This document shows positions 31,827 to 43,100 of a stretch of 64,000 nt of DNA, in pieces. The notes under the pieces are model-generated. The model made no database searches, was not told the DNA's origin, and saw only the letters and a list, made by a program, of their open reading frames with translations. A program made the translations under genes and the position numbers. The DNA is from Asterias rubens (Eukaryota; Echinodermata; Asteroidea; Forcipulatida; Asteriidae). The stretch spans positions 15,817,994 through 15,881,993 of the forward strand of contig NC_047062.1 of assembly GCF_902459465.1 (NCBI RefSeq), written 5' to 3'. Position 1 is the stretch's first letter; the number at the start of each line of letters is the position of its first letter.

Positions 31827-33392
31827 GCCGGCTTCAGGGCCGCGGGACAATTTTAGTCCGTAGATGCTCTCTGGTGCAATCTAGGGAGTCTGAGGGTGAT
31901 GTGCCCCCCCCCCCAATCTCAGATGTCGGAATTTCATGCATATTTCAAGTTATATAACTGACATACAGATCCTTGTCATTTGATTGGTGGAACTTACTTC
32001 ACGTGACATTTACTATTACTCCCATCCGCACCGGCGATCAAAAAGACCTATTCGCCCATGAGGAATAGCATTTCCCATTCAACAGTTAGGATCATCCTTG
32101 TTCCCGATGTTTTTGAGCAGTACAGCTGGGCACACGATCATTGCCATGTTGCTTTTTCCCTTCTGATAATAAAGTGCACACTTGGGGGTTCATTGGTTTC
32201 ATTAACAGAAATATAAGAAGAATGAACATTATTTGCATTAATATGCGATGTGCAATGTCTTTTCATGGCTACCATAATTGGGGTTGCCCCCCAACAGCGT
32301 CGCAACCATGGCAACGATTGTATTGGGAGTTTTCCAGCTTCCAAACAAAAATTCGCACACAGTGCCAAGTTTAGTTTTTTTTTTTTTTAACTACTCGCAA
32401 TAACAATTCACTCGCATTTTCCTTTATGGCCTCCATGGGGTTGCTATAGTGAAGTTCCGCGTCGTAGTCTTTGGTCCACGAGCCTACCTTTTTATGTACT
32501 TTTATAAATACAAGGGCAGCTTTGGAGTACACGCTATGTCAGAAAAAAAAAACGAAAAACCGCCCACTATTGCACGAAAATTTAGTGTAGGGCCTACCTT
32601 TATGTAGCTTTCCCCGCCGATTTAAGGGAAGGTAATTTTTGTTTACCATTTTGTTTGGTTGAATCATTAAGTAGGCCTATCCTACAACAAAACCAACCTG
32701 CAAAAAACTTACTTGCAAAAAAATACGGTAGTAGAAATTGAGGGACGACCGTCCTCAAAGCCGACGTATGCAATTTTGTAATATCGTCGAAAAACCGGAG
32801 CGGTTATGGTCCACTGAGGCAAAAAGATAATGTATTCTTAATAGGGGTTAATATCCCTTCAGATCTTGTTGCGTCCGCTCCGGATTTTTGGCGATACCAC
32901 GCGGTTATTTTACAGATTGTTTCTAATATCAGTATACGTGAACTTTTTAAGTTACCTCCATTTTCCCAGAAGCGGTGCACCTCTGCAACCGGAGACGGTT
33001 ACAGTGACCCCCATTGTATTGTAATTTCTTATTATTCTAAAAGTGTCTTTTTATAATCGCTAGAAGCTGCCTGAGATTCATGGTCAGGCCATCTCACACC
33101 CCGATGAACTTGACAGTTTAACCAGCGTTTATGAAATGTATCATTTCCAGGCCAAGCTCCACTAATACGTGAACGTCATTGGCTCTGCATTTCAAAACGC
33201 ATCCAGTTCAAACTTCTCAAAGTTTGTAAAGTATCATCGTCACACAATCCGTTGTATCTCAAAGAACTCATTAATCCGTATGTTCCGTCTAGAAAAGGAA
33301 CTACGATCTGCCCAATACAACCGACTTCTGATCATCCCCACATATCCTAGTACTTCATTCTGGTGACCGCGGTTTCTCTGCTGCAGGGCCTA
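31827..33392. other. Upstream flank of GRAM copy 1
   Basis: No exon. Positions 31995-32122 match the left part of the element G homologue at 46958-47090. Positions 32128-33010 duplicate the upstream region seen again at 34440-35310. Confidence 0.45.
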
Positions 33393-34021
33393 CTCTCTAA
33401 ATGCAAAAGAGTGAAAAGGCACTCTTTGAAGAGCCATTATGAGGGACAACTCTTTTTCGAGTGACCTTCCACTATTTTAGATTGAAGTTTGCATCTTTTT
33501 GAGTGATTTTACACTCTGTCCTAGAGTGAAACCCCTCTAAAAGAGTGAAATAATTACCACTCTTTTTAAAGGCAGTGGACACTATTGGTAACTGTAAAAG
33601 ACTAGCCCTCACAGTTGGTGTATCTCAAAGTATGCATAAAATAACAAACCTGTGAAAATTTTAGCTCAATCGGTCTTCGAAGTTGCGAGATAATAATGAA
33701 AGAAAAATAACCCTTGTCAAACGAAGTTGTGTGCGTTTAGATGGTTTATTTCGAGACCTCAAGTTCTAAATCTGAGGTCTCGAAATCAAAACTTGTGAAA
33801 AATTACATCTTTCTCGAAAACTATGGCACTTCAGTGGGAGCCGTTTCTCACAATGTTTTATACCATCAACCTCTCCCCATTACTCGTCACCAAGAAAGGT
33901 TTTATGCCAATAATTATTATAAGTAATTACCAATAGTGTCCACTGCCTTTAAATAGCCATAATATGAGGGACAACTCGAAATGTCAAGAGTGGTGTTTTT
34001 CACTCGTTTACATTTAGAGAG
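33393..34021. mobile_element. TIR element (CTCTCTAAATG ends) split by a family A MITE
   Basis: The outer arms CTCTCTAAATGCAAAAGAGTG and CACTCGTTTACATTTAGAGAG have flanking TA. The interior has many AGAGTG/CACTC motifs. The family A MITE occupies 33566-33952 within it. Confidence 0.75.
33566..33952 (-). repeat. Family A MITE nested in the preceding element
   Basis: Both ends intact (TTAAAGGCAGTGGACACTAT and ACTGCCTTTAA), with the central GACCTC palindrome. The enclosing element gives an age order: host element first, family A later. Confidence 0.85.
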
Positions 34022-35717
34022 GTATACTATGTGGAACTGATAACCCTACAATACACGTCCTTCATGTTCATTTAGCAGCCTTAATATAAGAAAAGCTCTC
34101 AAAACTTAACACTACGACCCTTTTTGTCTTGTTTTTGCTATTTTCTTAAATGCATAATGACACATTTTTTTGTAAAAAAGGAGCGCTTATCGCAGCTTAA
34201 TTGTATCATAATTTCAATGTGAGACGGCGTATGTCTAGTCTGACATGGCCTCCTTTATTTAAGTTGTATAGATGTCAGAATTTAACGAAAATAAATAGAC
34301 AATGTAACAAACCTTTTGCTTTTAATGTGTAATTTATTAGCTTCACAGTTACAACGCAAAATGTTTAAGTTATTTTATTTTGTATGACTTTTTTATTCTT
34401 TATTAATTTTTATTTCCCTTGATTATTAGTCAGAAGTGTTATACCATGCTAAACTCCCATAGCAACCAATGTTATCAGTAAATATACGATTTGCAATGTG
34501 ACCTCCTTTATGCCCACAATAATGTGGGTTTTTCCCGAGTTTTCCAATAACAACTTGCTTACAATGCCAAGTGCAGTGTTTTTTCACCCAACTACTCGCA
34601 ATAACAATTCGCTCGCATTTTCCTTTATGTTATCCAACATGGGGTTGCTATAGTGAAGTTCCGCGTCGTAGTCTTTGGTGCATAGCCTTTACCTTTTCAT
34701 GTAATTGTATGACTACAAGGGAAGCTTTGGGGTACACGCTACATCTGTCAGGAAAAAATAATAATAATATAGCCTTTAGAAACTAAATAGTTTATTCCGG
34801 GCATTTTAGATCCGCTCTCTGCTAGAATAAAACACTATTGCACGAAAACTGAGTGTAGGGTCTACTTTTATGTAGCTTTCCCCGCCGATATAAGGGAAAG
34901 TATTTTTTTTTTTTACCATTTTGTTTGGTTGAATTATTATTCCAACAAAACACAACTGTGAAAAATTTACTTGCAAAAAAATTGAGTTTTTGAGATATCG
35001 TCGAAAACCTGGAGCGGTTATTGTCCACGGAGGAAAAAAGATAATGTATTCTTAATAGGGATTAATATTCCTTCAGATCTTGTTTCGTCCCCTCCGAATC
35101 TCAAACACGAGACAACCTATTGAAGTGTATATGTATCTTCCTTGTTTTATAATAAAGGATTAAACAACCAAACAAATCCAGAAAACAAAGGCAAACTTTG
35201 CCTTTAAATCACGCGGTATTTTACAGATTGTTTCCGATAACAATATAGGCCTATATACGTGAACATGTTAAGCTACATGGTTCTCCAATTTAACAGAACC
35301 GGTGCACCTGAGACGGTTTCACACCCCCTTGTTATGTCCAATGATTCTCAAACCCAAACCGTAAACGAAACTCAAAACATTCCACACATTCATAATGCAT
35401 CTATTTTTCTTTACAGTTAGTTATGGACACCAACCAAGTAACTTATAGAACAGAAAATGCTGACACCTTTTATAAGGTTCCTGTGCTCAATCCTCGGCCT
35501 TTATAGTGGCCCAAAAGGTGTCAAATAGAAGTGCTCTTTTCAACATGCAAAAACAATTTTTATTTTTTATTTTTTTATAAGTGCCTAAAGACGCCCGAGA
35601 TGAACAGGTCATCTCAGAACCCGGTGAACTTGACAGCCAGGCAAGCGTTTCCGAATTGTATACGTCATCACAAGCTCTAAATGGGGCGACCAAACAACAA
35701 AATGACGTAAAAGACCT
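34022..35717. other. No gene seen
   Basis: Holds the second half of the local duplication and AT-rich sequence. Positions 35580-35715 are paralogous to 33060-33130 and, in part, to 49888-49930. Confidence 0.4.
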
Positions 35718-36104
35718 TTAAAGGCAGTGGACACTATTGGTAATTACTCAAAATGATTATTAGCATAAAACCTTACTTGGTAACGAGTGATGGGGAGCTG
35801 TTGATATTACAAAACATTGTGAGAAACGGCTCCCTCTGAAGTACTGTAGTTTTCGAGAAAGAAGTAATCTTCCACGAATTTGATTTCGAGACCTCAGATT
35901 TAGAATTTGAGGTCTCGAAATCAAGTATCTGAAAGCACACAACTTCGTGTGACAATGGTGTTTTTTCTTTCATTACTATCGCCAAACTTTGATGACCGAT
36001 TGAGCTCAAATTTTCACAGGTTTGTTATTTTGTGCATATGGTGAAAAGCATTAAGTGTGAAGACTGGCCATTGACAATTACCAATAGCGTCCAGTGTCTT
36101 TAAA
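35718..36104 (+). repeat. Family A MITE
   Basis: Intact ends and central palindrome. The paralogous site near 49930 (CAAAAGACCTGGCTGAG) lacks it. Confidence 0.85.
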
Positions 36105-36183
36105 GCTTTATTAAATTGGGCCCTGGCTGAGACACAGATCGGACCTCAACATCAAACCAACACATAGGGCACTTCGCAGCTAA

Positions 36184-36687
36184 TATTTTTTTCCATCTGA
36201 ATTATTATATAATATTTATTCTGCTTTAATTTTGCCTTATATCTCCTATGGCGTTCTTGCCTGGGGTAAATCGAGTGCTTATCTTTTAAATCGTATTACT
36301 ATTTTACAAAACAGAGCCCTCAGAATTATTAATCGTGTCGGGTTTCGTGATCATTCAAACCCATTATTTCTTAAACATAGAACTCTTAAAGTATCTGATA
36401 TTTATTTACACCAGCTTGGAATATTTATGCATCAGTTTATTTCCAATAACTTACCAAATTCCTTTCAGAATATGTGTGTGTTTAATTCTCAAATACATTC
36501 TTATCAAACTAGACATTCACATGATTTTCATATCCCCTTTTGTTCCTCATCTAGATCTATGAATTGTGTCTCTTTCCAAGGCCCGAAGTACTGGAATTCC
36601 CTTGATGACTCTTTAAAAAAATGCAAGGGTACCTACATGTTCAAGAGAAAACTCAAATGTGTTCTCTTAGATAATTACCATGATTGA
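36184..36687 (+). pseudogene. Reverse transcriptase C-terminus (non-LTR), truncated
   Basis: Peptide motifs typical of the post-palm region of CR1/jockey-like enzymes: LPYISYGVLAWG, ILQNRALRII, LFLKHRTLKVSDIYLHQL, FHIPFC, and YWNSLDDSLKKCKGTYMFKR near the end. There is no catalytic FADD box, endonuclease or start codon, so it cannot act by itself. It is intact to its natural stop. Confidence 0.75.
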
Positions 36688-37062
36688 ATAGTATTATTTT
36701 CCCTTAAGTATATATTACTATAGTTAACTGCTTTTGTTATATATTATTTTTGATACAGCTTTTACCACCTTTTTTTACTTTTCTCTGCATATCCACCATA
36801 TAGAGAACCACTGTCTTTGTGTTTGTTTGTCCTGTTAGTGTTTGTCCATGTCTTTCCATGTGTAACTTTTTGTGTGCTTTAAATATCCCAGGCATTGTTC
36901 TGAAAACAAACTACGTTTGTATTTACTCACATCCCTGGGGGACTCCACCCGACAAGCTTGCTTTTGGGAGTCCTCCACCACTTAATCTATTGTGTATCTT
37001 TACTACTCTATGTTATATCTTGTCATCTGAAATGATTGAGTGGAAATAAAACTGAACTGAAG
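36184..37062 (+). mobile_element. 5'-truncated non-LTR retrotransposon
   Basis: The reverse-transcriptase C-terminal region is open from 36184 to the stop at 36687. A ~375-bp 3' UTR follows, ending in AATAAAACTGAACTGAA at about 37047-37063. The paralogous segment (about 49990-50015) reads from CAGCTGAT to GAGTAAAGCGC without it. The truncation point coincides with the insertion junction, as expected from incomplete reverse transcription. Confidence 0.75.
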
Positions 37063-38131
37063 TGTAGGAAACTATTAACTGAGTAAAGCGCTAAGATAAA
37101 AACATGCATGCGCCCCTATACTAACATAGTCTTTGGATATTGGATAGTGTACGGCGCTCTCAGTTTGTAAATCGTTAAAGCGCGCCCTCCTTTGACTGGG
37201 TAGCTCGCCTGTCAAGCTCTCAAGTCAAAAAGGGGGTGGGGGCGCTGCAGTACACTATCCAATGTCAAGCACTATCGTCTAACTAACATGGTTCAGAGGT
37301 GCCCACCGGAAGTTTTCCAAAGTAAATTTTAAGTTAATTCCTTGAAACTAAAAAATTAAAATATTAAAAAGCTTGATCTTGTTATCCTTTTATTTTTTTC
37401 ACGCAATAATGGAATCATAATTATCTATAATTATGATAGTTATTTAATTCGGGAATAAAGAATGTTGCGTTTTAACAACTAAATTATAATATTCATAATA
37501 TATGAAAGAAATAGCTTTTTAATTTGTTCTATGTTTCTTTACTGTTTACTTCCTTAATACAATACCAGACAAACATTAAAACCAAGTTGTTTACGACCAG
37601 TTTTATTAAAAATACTGTACTTTGCAGTTAGCTCATAAAATTGTTCAACATGTATTAGAGACAAATATATTAACCTCGGGGTCCTGTTTTATAAAGCTGT
37701 TATTTATCATAACACACAAATGAGCTAAATGCTCAGAAGAATTGGGCTACCAGTCTAAAATTGCAGGTTATGCACATTACTTATGAGTGGGTCCCTCCAA
37801 AGTTGTGTTTGACAAACGAATCTTCTAAGCAATGTTTTCCGCTTAACAGCTTTGCGAGTCTGGGCACTGGGCCAAATTTCATAGCAGAAAATACTGCTCG
37901 CCAAATTTCTTTGCTAAGCAAATATTTAGCGGGGCAGCACCAGCCACAATGCAAACTTTGTTTTTACATAATCAATACTATCTCTAGCAAGTGTTTGTGC
38001 TTACAGGCTTTATGAAATTGTGGGCACTGGTCTTGCTTTTGCACGTTGGTGTCCGTAGTCTCGGTCGCAAGGCGTTACAGTCTCAATGTGTACACAACTG
38101 GATCAGCGCCATCTGCAGTTTGAATGTGTCC
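37063..38131. other. No gene; left flank of segmental unit 2 from about 37312
   Basis: Paralogous to 21338-22214 and 50628-51934. An inverted AGTACACTATCCAA against TTGGATAGTGTAC pair lies at about 37134-37264. Confidence 0.45.
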
Positions 38132-38880
38132 TTTAAAGGCAGTGGACACTATTGGTAATTACTCAAAATAATTATTATAATAAAACCTTTCTTGATTACG
38201 AGTAATGGGGAGAGGTTGATAGTATAGAACATTGTGAGAAACAGCTCCTCTGAAGTGACGTAGTTTTCGAGAAAGAAGTAATTTTCAACGAATTTGATTT
38301 CGAGACCTCGGACTTAGAATCTGAGGTCTCGAAATCAAACATCTGAAAGCACACAACGTGTTGTAACCATGGTGCGACTAGGGTGTTTTTTCCCATATCT
38401 CGCAACTTCGATGACCGATCGAGCTCAAATTTTCACAGGTTTGTTATTTTAATGTTGAGATACACCAACTGTGAAGACTAGTCTTTGACAATTACCAATA
38501 GTGTCCAGTGTCTTTAAAGGCACTGGACACTATTGGTAATTACTCAAAATAATTGTTAGCATAACAACGTGCTTGGTAACGAGCAATGGAGAGCTGTTGA
38601 TAGTATTAAACATTGTGAGAAACGGTTCCCTCTGAAGTAACGTAGTTTTCGAGAAAGAAGTAATTTTCCACGAATTTGATTTCGAGATTTAAGGTCTCGA
38701 AATCAAGCATCTGAAAGCACACAATTTCGTGTGACAAGGGTGTTTTTTATTTCCTTCATATCTCGCAACTTCGACGACCAATTTGAGCTCAAATTTTCAC
38801 AGGTTTGTTATTTTATGTATATGTTGAGATACACCAAGTGAGAAGACTGGTTTTTGACAATAACCAATAGTGTCTTTAAA
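38132..38880 (+). repeat. Two family A MITEs inserted head-to-tail at one TTAA
   Basis: The first is 38132-38517 and the second about 38513-38880, sharing TTTAAAG. Units 1 (22215-22218) and 3 (51935-51938) show the unoccupied TGTCCTTTAAGCACAC. This defines TTAA as the target and AGGCAGTGGACAC as the element end. Confidence 0.88.
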
Positions 38881-39752
38881 GCACACATGTACTCGATCGT
38901 AACAGATTGATTTGCCCCTTAAAATACGAAGTCAAATTTAAAGTTGCCGCCTCATTTTGTAAAATAATTGCTTTATCGAAGTAACAAACCACGAGGGAAA
39001 TTGACTGGGTAAAATGTTTATGATAATTTTAGGTTGAACAAAGAAGAATTTACTAAACTAATTTATTAATTTATTTCAAAACCTTCGGGTTTTGGGCCAC
39101 TAATCTCCATTATAATATACATATGATCAGTGGTTGGGACCCATTCTGTTGATCGAACACTACGAAAAATACAGAAGTGTATTGAGTTAAAAAACTACTT
39201 TTAAACGATCAACAAAAACATAAACATAAAGTACCTGTTTGAAAGTAAGCTCGTGTGTACGCAGATAACACAACAACAAAGTCCGGACGGATGGGAGCAG
39301 GAAATGTTTACTTAAACTTAAAACTTCTGTACAGTTTGGAGTAGGCCGCTGGTCTTAGGGCCATACTTTCGTATAATGACTCAAACTGTGTGCAATTTCT
39401 ATCCTAAATACTCGTTACAGATATTGTAATGGTGGTAAGCATCATGCGAAATGATTTCGTCGAGTGCCCCCCCCCCCCCCCCCCCCCCCCACCCCCGTTG
39501 ATTAGAAATCACATAGGCATTTGTCAAAAACAAAATTACCCAAATCATAATAACTCACAGGTAACATAGTCTGGTGACTGGCGGTTCAACGCGTTATCAG
39601 ATAATCAAGCAGCTTTTGTAACAAACAACATGAAACGCCATTGATCACTTACACCTTCGATGAAATTTAGACCGACCCCCTTTTTATTCCAATCCTCTCG
39701 TTTCAAAAAATCTCCACACGAAACCCGCGGATAAATCATTTAATTTCTATAG
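38881..39752. other. 3' flank of GRAM gene copy 2
   Basis: No exon. A poly-C tract lies at about 39467-39490, where unit 1 has only about six C. Confidence 0.5.
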
Positions 39753-40115
39753 TCAGACCTGAACTAAACTGAACCTATCCAACCAAAAGGACATTCGAAC
39801 TCGCATCGCAGCAAAATTCCCATTGCGGTCGAAACAAAAAACAAAAACCGAAAGAGCATGGTAGAGGTAGAGAATCGACAGCGAAATCTCATTCCTTTTT
39901 AAAATCAGTTTCCTGGACTGGGTTGAAGAGCAGGAGCAGCATACTGAAGTGCCCGGATGAACTCGCACCCCTGCAGCCGTTTCGCTATTTGGCGGCATGA
40001 AGATGGAGACATTACATTTGGTCTGCCATGGAGGAAGGAGTGTACCCAGATTGATCACTCCGTCCAAGTTGGTTGATGATGAGATGTGAGGCGACAATTC
40101 CCATTCAGCCTCCTC
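39753..40115 (-). CDS. GRAM gene copy 2, exon 6 with +1 frameshift
   Basis: EEAEWELSPHISSSTNLDGV through IFMPPNSETAAGV is in frame. The extra base at 39965 then shifts it. The remaining bases still align to copies 1 and 3 down to the old stop at 39907-39905. Confidence 0.75.
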   Translation of the reverse strand, partial: EEAEWELSPHISSSTNLDGVINLGTLLPPWQTKCNVSIFMPPNSETAAGVRVHPGTSVCCSCSSTQSRKLILKRNEISLSILYLYHALSVFVFCFDRNGNFAAMRVRMSFWLDRFSLVQV

Positions 40116-43100
40116 CTGAATTTACAAAGCAAAGTCAAAGAGGGACATGATTTAAGGCACTGTGGACACTATTGGTATACTCAAAATAATTGTTAGCATA
40201 AAAACATACTTGGTCAGGCCAAGTAAAAAAAGAAACATGTTTAGCGTCCCCGCCCGCTTACTTTTTAGAGGCAGCCTCCTTTGTTCTTTTTCTTTTTTTG
40301 ATTTTTTTTTACATTTTTTTTAAATGAAAAAGGTTATTTTAAACGATCTCAGCTAAAACAATTTGAATGTCTTGTCTGAATGTTTCATTTATGTATTGTT
40401 TGTTTGAGCAGTAGAAAAAACAATTGATATTTGACATTTTAAAAAGAATGGCGGCTATCTTGAAATAAACAAATTTATAAAAAAAAACCTCCTCCTTCCT
40501 TTTTTTGAGAAACCCGGACGCTAAACATGTTTTTTTTTTTTATTCGGCCTATTATGCAATGATATAATAAAACATAGAGAGAAACGGCTCCCTCTGAAGT
40601 AACGTAGTTTTTGAGAAAGAAGTAATTTCTCACTAAAGTATTTGAAATGATTTCGAGACCTCAGCTGAAGTCTCTAATTTTCAGGGACAAACTTCCCTTG
40701 TATACGTACATGAATAAACAAAAAGGGTATATTTATAGTGCACACTGTTTCACGATAACTTATGTACGTATGCGATAACTAAAACGTACGTACACGATTA
40801 GAGCGCGGCATTTTGTTTTGTTTTAATCATGTGGCGACAGGGCCGTCTTTTTTCTTCCAACATGTGCATGATTTGGCAATGTTGTTATGAGACCCTAATA
40901 CATGTACATGTACATGTAATTACGTGTGTACAACGCACGCTGTCAGTCATTCTCTGTGTGTAAGTCCGTTGACCCTAGTGGGCGGCGCTAATCTGTTATT
41001 CAATATGATCTGGAATGATCTGATTTAGAATGATCTGGGCTCTTGAAGTTTGAAGTTAGTTTGAGTACTTTCCAGAAAACATCACAAATCCTTTATATAC
41101 GAGTGGGGATAAATTTTCGATAAGACACAAATACTCTACACTGGTGGAGGGTGCGATTCTGCGATTGTTTTTCAACTCATATAGAGTTCGCTTTGAAAAC
41201 ATTTTCGAACTTAATCTGCAGTTCGGTATTTTGGGGTCTTTTTCCCCATATTTTGTGGCGGGTGTCAGAACGGTACCCGTTGTTGCTTCGTCTTCTTCTG
41301 GGGATTTGTCGGAGTGAGTTTACCCCCGTGATAGCTCATTGCCACATCGGCAAAGAACTATTTTACCGTCCCTAGAGTTGATCGTTTTAGAGCCAGTGTA
41401 TGTGATCCTCGCTGTATCCTCTGTTGCTGTGGTCCTTGCCTGTATTTCATCCCGGTGGACGTATTAGCCCGTAAGATACGTATTTTGTATACGATTTATT
41501 TAAATGTGTGCACTTGTTTTACTCGATCATTAATTGTAGCTGAAGTGGTTAATAGTGCGATCATTAAAAGAATCACTTTGATTATGTGTTCTTTAAATCA
41601 GTGTCACCTTGTTTGATTTCTTTGTTGCATCTGTGAGAAAATCCAGGCTTTTTGAGTGATTTATATTCACGGAGAGTTTGGAGTTTTTGGGATTGTAACA
41701 ATGCTTACTGGGCAGCAACACGAGAAGCAGCATGAGCAGCAACATGGTGGCGGTGGCGGTATGAAGCCTTTGACGTTTGTCGACGAAGCACCGCTGAACA
41801 CTGAGCTCATGTCGACACCGCGAATGTCTGCTAGTTGGATGCTCTCGTAGCGGAAAGTACTGGTTTTGCCGCCGGTGATAGATAAGGTCACGCATTTGCG
41901 CTTTCCCGCTGGCTGTGAACCCTCGTCAGTCAACTGCAGGCCTGGTAGAAATAATTAGTTATCACAACAGTAGTTTGTCACTTAAAAGGAAAGTTTCAGT
42001 AAAAGTTGGTTGTGTGCAACCAAATATAATAGCAAATATTATAACAATAATGTTATTATGTTTTACTACAATGTTATCGGTAGGCACTTAAGATTAAAGG
42101 CACTGGACACTATTGGTAATTATTACCCAAAATATTTGTTACTTGGTAACAAGCAATGGAGAGCTGTTGATAATATAAAACATTGTAAGAAACGGCTCCC
42201 TCTGAAGTAACGTAGTTTTTGAGAAAGAGATAATTTCTCACTACTTCAGGCCTGAAGCCCTTTTTAGGCTGCCATCTAAACGCGCACAAATTTGTGCATC
42301 AAGGGTGTTTTTACTTTCATTATTCTCTATAGGCTTCGACGAAAAATTAGTCACTATTTCCACAGAAATTAGGGAAAACAGTGACGCCCACCTGTCTCGT
42401 CTCTTATAGAAAGTAGAATAAGTCGCTGATTGGTCAGGTAAATCCGACCCGCAGTCATAGCAGGTTTGGTCTGCGCAGTAACCCCCTGTTGAGAATCCAG
42501 TAAGTGTTGAAACTCCACTTTACTGAAATCAAAACAGTGATTTCCCAGGAACCTCTCTCCTGAAAACAGAACCCCTGCATGAAAACAAAAAAAGTATAAA
42601 ACCAGTTAATTCAATTTACCAGATTCGGTACCAAAGATAAAGACATATCCCATGCACATGATCTTACAGGTTCATATTTTTGTATTCTCTGTAGCAATTC
42701 CAGTTTTTTAACTAGGGTTTATTCTCAGTGTTTTTTAATCATTGATTGTTGTGTACAAATTCTGCATTTATTACATGTTTACTGTATTTTCTCTTGGGTG
42801 TTTTAATTGTATGGATTTTAATATGTTTTCTTTTAATTGTTCAGCGCCCAGGGGCATGTTTACATGGATAGGCGCTATATAAATTTCCATTATTATTATT
42901 ATTATGAATGAGATCATTGGATGCAATGGTTTCAGTGGACAAACGTGCAGTGACGTAAGCTTGCACTTTCGATCGTCTGCGCGCAGCGTGTGAAATTGCA
43001 CTTTCCCGGCCCAGAACTTTAACTTAAGGTCATTAATGGCAAATTCATATTGATCGAAATTTCATTGAAGAAAAACACGTTAAAGAGTTTGAGAAAAAAA

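Larger units (their letters stand above)
32390..35310. repeat. Local direct duplication (32390-33010 and 34590-35310)
   Basis: Shared markers are TACTCGCAATAACAATTC, GGTTGCTATAGTGAAGTTCC, CGCGTCGTAGTCTTTGG and ATAATGTATTCTTAATAGGG, in the same order and about 2.2 kb apart. Unit 3 retains a single, diverged version (about 60690-60780). Confidence 0.65.
21338..35600. repeat. Segmental tandem copy 1
   Basis: The paralogous unit contains the 3' flank, the six-exon gene and its upstream region. Similarity to unit 2 is near identity across most of the gene. The right boundary is blurred by a local duplication of the upstream region (32390-33010 and 34590-35310). Confidence 0.7.

Noticed and set aside
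36232-36687. Host gene for a 151-aa protein
   Set aside because: It is the reverse transcriptase tail of a truncated retrotransposon, open to the insertion junction and without a start codon.
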